Assembly: GCF_024721265.1 (NCBI RefSeq)
Contig: NZ_JAMXOC010000001.1
Span: 372,001 to 436,000, forward strand
Direction of reading: 5' to 3'
Length of the DNA: 64,000 bases
Source: Ohessyouella blattaphilus
GTDB lineage: Bacteria; Bacillota; Clostridia; Lachnospirales; Lachnospiraceae
This document shows positions 60,419 to 64,000 of this stretch, piece after piece. The stretch's first letter is position 1. Every line of letters starts with the position of its first letter. The notes beneath the pieces are model-generated. The model saw only the letters and a list, made by a program, of their open reading frames with translations, searched no databases and was not told the origin of the DNA. The position numbers and the translations under genes are program-made.

Positions 60419-61333
60419 TCACATATCAATGCTCTTTAACATATCTTCGATTTTGCAGGCGGTCTTATCTAGCTGCGCCTTGCCTTCATCTGTAAGCTCT
60501 ACGTCTATCAGCTTGGTCACACCTTCCTTACTGAAGACACCGGGCATTCCCATCGCTACATGATCATAGCCTTTAAATCCATCCATAACGACCGAAACCG
60601 GAATAACCGCCTTGCTATCTGTGGCAATCGCTTCAATCATATCGGCAAGCATTACTCCTGAGGTCCACCCTGTGGTTCTCTTACTATCTAGTTGCTGCCA
60701 GGTTCTAAACCAGTTCGCCGTGGCTTCTTCTATGGCGGTGCGCTCTTCCTGAGAAATCTCCATAGGCTTACCATCATAAGTCACGTGATTGTATAGACGC
60801 ACTTGTCCATCGCCGTGCTCTCCAATACACATGGCGTCTAGCTTACTAAACTCCTTACCTGTCACTTCTTCGATGGCCCATTTAAACCGCAGCGTATCAT
60901 TGACGCAGAAACCAAGGACTTTGCTCTTATCCCAGCCCAGCAGCTTCCAATATACGTAGGTAAATACATCCACCGGATTCGTTGCCGAAATTAAGATAGC
61001 ATCCTTCTTACAAACCGCTTTTAACTTTTCACAAATTGGGGTAACCACCCCTAGGTTACCTGTCAAGTATTCGTTCCGATTCGCCACTTGGCGCTCAGGT
61101 AAGCTAGCCGTCACCAGAATAATGTCACAATCTCCTAAATCCTCATAGTCAGCCTTCGTCACCTTCGTTTTACTGACGGGTAACAACGCCTGACTCATAT
61201 CCATTACATGTGCTTCTAGGACATTTTCCTTTAAATCCAGGAGCTTTATCTCCTCTAGTACATCGCGCATCCCTACGCAAAACGCCGTTGTCGACCCTAA
61301 AAGACCTGCACCTCCAATAACTCCTAATTTCAT
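60419..61333 (-). CDS. NAD-dependent lactate/malate dehydrogenase family enzyme with unusual specificity residue
   Basis: The 304-residue protein belongs to the LDH/MDH family: GGAGLLGS for NAD binding, Arg86, Asp146, Arg149 and catalytic His173 in GEHGDGQV. The position equivalent to LDH residue 102 (Gln in lactate, Arg in malate dehydrogenases) is Glu80 in ASLPERQV. This argues against malate and leaves the substrate open. With a lactate-type permease and a 2-oxoacid oxidoreductase downstream, it probably oxidises a 2-hydroxyacid to a 2-oxoacid. Its promoter is at 61402-61430. Confidence 0.88.
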   Translation of the reverse strand: MKLGVIGGAGLLGSTTAFCVGMRDVLEEIKLLDLKENVLEAHVMDMSQALLPVSKTKVTKADYEDLGDCDIILVTASLPERQVANRNEYLTGNLGVVTPICEKLKAVCKKDAILISATNPVDVFTYVYWKLLGWDKSKVLGFCVNDTLRFKWAIEEVTGKEFSKLDAMCIGEHGDGQVRLYNHVTYDGKPMEISQEERTAIEEATANWFRTWQQLDSKRTTGWTSGVMLADMIEAIATDSKAVIPVSVVMDGFKGYDHVAMGMPGVFSKEGVTKLIDVELTDEGKAQLDKTACKIEDMLKSIDM

Positions 61334-61401
61334 TCTTTTACTCCTTCCTTTTTGTTTCTCTAAGCGAAACCTTGTTACCTAGAGAGAACTTATTTGTTTT
61401 G

Positions 61402-61430
61402 ATGTTAGCATTCCCGTTTCTTCATGTCAA
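61402..61430 (-). promoter_or_regulatory. Promoter of the 2-hydroxyacid operon
   Basis: On the minus strand TTGACA (61425-61430) and TAACAT (61402-61407) have a 17-bp spacer, 69 bp before the dehydrogenase start. The remaining part of the 289-bp gap holds the IclR terminator and AT-rich sequence. Confidence 0.75.
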
Positions 61431-61542
61431 TGTAGGGATTTACTGAAATCACATTATTTTTTTGTGCTTTTTCTATAATGTTACGGTTTTATCAATCCCT
61501 TTTTTGTGTATTATGTACTTATTTTACCTGCTTTTGCCGATA

Positions 61543-61597
61543 GAAAAACTCCCCTTTTGGTTGATTTCTTTGCGTTAAAAATCAACCAAAAGAGGAG
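61543..61597 (-). terminator. Terminator after the IclR regulator
   Basis: CTCCTCTTTTGGTTGATTT and AAATCAACCAAAAGGGGAG form a 19-bp stem with an eleven-base loop, followed by TTTTTC on the minus strand. It also isolates the operon promoter. Confidence 0.85.
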
Positions 61598-61622
61598 TAC
61601 TCTTTATTGTATTCAGTTTTAA

Positions 61623-62390
61623 TTACTTAAGGGCAGACATAATTTCTCCCGCTGCTTCCTCTAATTTCTTTAGGTAGGACTCTTTGTTGGCAATTAACCG
61701 AGTCGTTGGACCGGAGATACTGATGGCCGCTACCGGCATCCCCTCGGCATTAAGAAGGGGGACCGCGTAGCAACTAAGACCAACCTCGGCCTCTTCGTTG
61801 TCACATCCGTAGCCAATCTCCTTAATCTCTTCTAACTCTTCTAGCAACTGTTTCGCATCTTTAATCGAGTTTTCCGTTTGCTGGATGAAACTTATATTTT
61901 TAAGATATTTCGTAATCTGCTGAGCGGCTCCGTAAGCAAGCATTACCTTTCCCGAAGCAGTCGTATGAGCAACCCGCCTGGTTCCCAGCATCATGTTCAT
62001 ATGTAGATGCTTGGTGCCCAGGACGTGGTCTAGAAAGGCCACATAGCTGTCCCCGTCCATACAGGTAAAGTGTGAAGTCTCACCGGTAAATTCTGTCAAT
62101 CTCTCTAAATACGGATGTACCAGCGAAATTAGCTCCATTCGCCGATTCGCTACCTGTCCCAAGGCAAAAAGTTTGATTCCTAACCGATATTTAGAATTCT
62201 CTGTCTTCTTTAAATAACTTTTACTTTCTAGGGTTACCAAAAAGCGAAAGGCTGTGCTCCTGCTTATCTTTAAATATTTTGCCACCTCAGCGGCACTCAG
62301 CTCTTCATGGTCAAAATACAGCTCCAGCACCGATAGAGCTGTTTCTACCGAGCTGAGAATGTACTGTTTATTCTTATCCCCATTTTCCAT
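61623..62390 (-). CDS. IclR-family transcriptional regulator
   Basis: The 255-residue protein has a helix-turn-helix (about 15-65, LSAAEVAKYLKISRSTAFRFL) and an IclR effector domain (about 80-255) with ASGKVMLAYG and GLSCYAVPLLNAEG. It probably regulates the adjacent 2-hydroxyacid operon, since IclR regulators often sense small organic acids. The start at 62390 has AAGGTG upstream, and the gene lies 24 bp after the DUF2207 gene. Transcription from that gene is possible. Confidence 0.9.
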   Translation of the reverse strand: MENGDKNKQYILSSVETALSVLELYFDHEELSAAEVAKYLKISRSTAFRFLVTLESKSYLKKTENSKYRLGIKLFALGQVANRRMELISLVHPYLERLTEFTGETSHFTCMDGDSYVAFLDHVLGTKHLHMNMMLGTRRVAHTTASGKVMLAYGAAQQITKYLKNISFIQQTENSIKDAKQLLEELEEIKEIGYGCDNEEAEVGLSCYAVPLLNAEGMPVAAISISGPTTRLIANKESYLKKLEEAAGEIMSALK

Positions 62391-62413
62391 CTTTATCACC
62401 TTGATTCTTCTTT

Positions 62414-64000
62414 CTAACGGAAGCCACCGCCACCGCCACCGCCACCAAAGGAGGAGCCACCGCCACTAAAGGAAGTGGAACCACCACTACCTTCGAATCT
62501 GGCAGCTGATTCTGCGGAGTGCACATTGCTAATACTATGGAGAACGAACGCTCTCGTCGCCATTGAAGTATAGAAGATATCGATATCCGACTGCTCGTTA
62601 AACTCGGGATATAAGCGGCCGATTTCCTTCTCTACCTTATCGGCCATGCCAAGGATAGAGGCAAATAGTAAGTACTCTTCCCAAAGGACAACTTCTTTTA
62701 CTTGCTTTTCTCCAAGACTGCCAAACTCCTCTAAGAAGCGCTTGAAGCCGATACAGTGCAAAAGCTCTTCCCGGAATTTGGGCGTATAAATGGTTTTAAT
62801 AATATTCGTATCAAAGAACATTACCTTTTGCTTAACCGTCTGGGTTTCGCCGTAGCCATTCTTCCCGAGCATGCCCGCAACCGCTGTGTCCACCGAAGCA
62901 AACCAGCCCGTCATGGATTCGTAGTTCTTCGTACACCAGTGCTCAAACTCTTTGTCTTCTAACACCAGGTTAGCCCCAGCCGCTTCCCTAAAGTACCCAT
63001 AGAGCACCTTTTCCATCGGCGTGCTTAAACCATTCCCGTCATCTAAAAAGTGAATTGTAAAGGTATCTTTTGAAGAGAATATCCCTTTCTTCTCCGTCTT
63101 ATCAAACTCCACCTTTTTCGTACGAATCCAGTTAAGTAAAATCGCACTAACAAGACCTGACTGAGCCGTCTGCTCATCGACTAAATCCGCTTGTCTAGCA
63201 ATATAGTAGAAGAGAAACATATCTTTATTGGCGGGAATATCACGAAAATAATTAACGTCCTTATAGGCCGGTAGTTCATTACGACCATCGGTAAACTCTA
63301 GCGTCTTTAGGCGTTTATTTTTCTTTGATGATGCAGTTACCGCCGTCAGAATTCCGCCTAAAAAGATTACCGATACGATTACGTGAAACCACGGGAACCC
63401 GCCGCCAGAGCTGTCGGTATAGTCACTACCTTCTCTGGCTTCATCAATCATATCCTCTAAGCTTCTAGAAGCATACGTCTGGTTAGCATCTGTAAACGAG
63501 CCTTCTTCAAAGCCGGCAAAGACATTGGCATAATCAACTTCACCATCGCTAACGGCAAGAATGTAATAGTCTCCCTCTTCACCTTCTACGTGAATGTCCC
63601 CTTCAAAACCAAAGCCGTAGACTCTCGTATCAGGATTCACATTAACTCCACTTATTTTAATCGTCATTTCATTTGGCTTGACATTCATTTCTGGGCTAAC
63701 AAACTGAAAGTTAACCGCAAAAGCATCTTCTAGCTGATAGACAAAGCCGGTAATTTTATAACTCAGTTCGTATTTATGGCGACCGTACTCACCAACGCCG
63801 AAGCAGAGTTCATATCCTTCGTCGGTGCCTACTACTCCTGATTTGAACGCTTTTTCCTCTTGGCTAGCGTCCACGTCCCACCACTCTAACTGTTCATACT
63901 TCTTACCGTCTTCTTCCACCTGGAAATCATGAACTTCCATACCATCCATATTAAATAGTTGCTTGTAAATCTCCGTCCCCTGATTTGCGTTAATATCCCA
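62414..64000 (-). CDS. DUF2207 membrane protein (C-terminal part, cut by window edge)
   Basis: The frame is open to the window end, so the N-terminus lies beyond 64000. The visible part has a beta-rich extracellular DUF2207 segment (RVYGFGFEGDIHVEGEEGD), a membrane helix near FPWFHVIVSVIFLGGIL, and a large cytosolic region. It ends in Ser/Gly repeats (SSFGGGGGGGG) typical of this family. The role is unknown. It precedes the IclR gene on the same strand. Confidence 0.88.
   Translation of the reverse strand, partial: WDINANQGTEIYKQLFNMDGMEVHDFQVEEDGKKYEQLEWWDVDASQEEKAFKSGVVGTDEGYELCFGVGEYGRHKYELSYKITGFVYQLEDAFAVNFQFVSPEMNVKPNEMTIKISGVNVNPDTRVYGFGFEGDIHVEGEEGDYYILAVSDGEVDYANVFAGFEEGSFTDANQTYASRSLEDMIDEAREGSDYTDSSGGGFPWFHVIVSVIFLGGILTAVTASSKKNKRLKTLEFTDGRNELPAYKDVNYFRDIPANKDMFLFYYIARQADLVDEQTAQSGLVSAILLNWIRTKKVEFDKTEKKGIFSSKDTFTIHFLDDGNGLSTPMEKVLYGYFREAAGANLVLEDKEFEHWCTKNYESMTGWFASVDTAVAGMLGKNGYGETQTVKQKVMFFDTNIIKTIYTPKFREELLHCIGFKRFLEEFGSLGEKQVKEVVLWEEYLLFASILGMADKVEKEIGRLYPEFNEQSDIDIFYTSMATRAFVLHSISNVHSAESAARFEGSGGSTSFSGGGSSFGGGGGGGGFR

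Overview
This window looks like chromosomal DNA of a low-GC Gram-positive obligate anaerobe, most likely a gut or rumen Clostridia member of the Lachnospiraceae type. The evidence is strong AGGAGG ribosome sites, sigma-A promoters, a DUF4317 gene, Fe-S serine dehydratase, oxygen-sensitive glycyl-radical and ferredoxin-linked oxidoreductases, and Ptb/Buk. The taxon is inferred from gene content only. No rRNA, CRISPR array, prophage or intact insertion sequence was seen.

Layout. 1-3.4 kb: start of a LacI-controlled operon with a short-chain dehydrogenase and TPP-dependent E1 alpha and beta subunits. 3.4-9.1 kb: housekeeping genes (serine dehydratase, DUF4317, tRNA-Leu, a lipoprotein, mgtE with a structured leader). 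9.4-23.1 kb: a complete glycyl-radical-enzyme bacterial microcompartment (BMC) locus of the fucose/rhamnose type (GRM5-like). It encodes the glycyl radical enzyme and activase, a class II aldolase, CoA-acylating aldehyde dehydrogenase, alcohol dehydrogenase, PduL, a PduS-like electron carrier, a PduV-like GTPase, seven shell proteins and a DeoR regulator. 23.2-24.7 kb: a PHP phosphoesterase and an orphan AbiEi-like antitoxin. 24.8-39.1 kb: intracellular plant-glycoside degradation (GH78 rhamnosidase, GH43, GH1, GH2, an epimerase, a GPH transporter, an AraC regulator, a MATE pump). 39.2-48.7 kb: L-rhamnose uptake and catabolism (ABC importer, mutarotase, kinase, isomerase, AraC regulator) with a ParA-type ATPase embedded in it. 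48.9-53.9 kb: a YesN/YesM two-component system plus a second, apparently catalytically dead, kinase. 54-61.3 kb: a 2-hydroxyacid to acyl-CoA to acid operon (permease, NAD dehydrogenase, four-subunit 2-oxoacid:ferredoxin oxidoreductase, Ptb, Buk). 61.6-64 kb: an IclR regulator and a partial DUF2207 membrane protein.

How it fits together (inference). Rhamnosides enter the cell and are hydrolysed by GH78. Free rhamnose enters through the ABC importer. RhaM, RhaA and RhaB make rhamnulose-1-phosphate. No separate RhaD aldolase is seen, and the only candidate is the BMC aldolase, which carries a C-terminal encapsulation peptide. It would release lactaldehyde for conversion to 1,2-propanediol, which the glycyl radical enzyme dehydrates to propionaldehyde. 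The shell confines the aldehyde, which becomes propanol or propionyl-phosphate.

The most notable items are the ParA ATPase in the rhamnose operon (possible BMC positioner), the dual-start BMC-H gene with a basic N-terminal extension, the five lumen enzymes sharing an encapsulation peptide, the Cys-rich linker of the aldolase, the pseudokinase beside YesM, the unusual dehydrogenase with Glu at the substrate-specificity position, and an unclassified mgtE leader.
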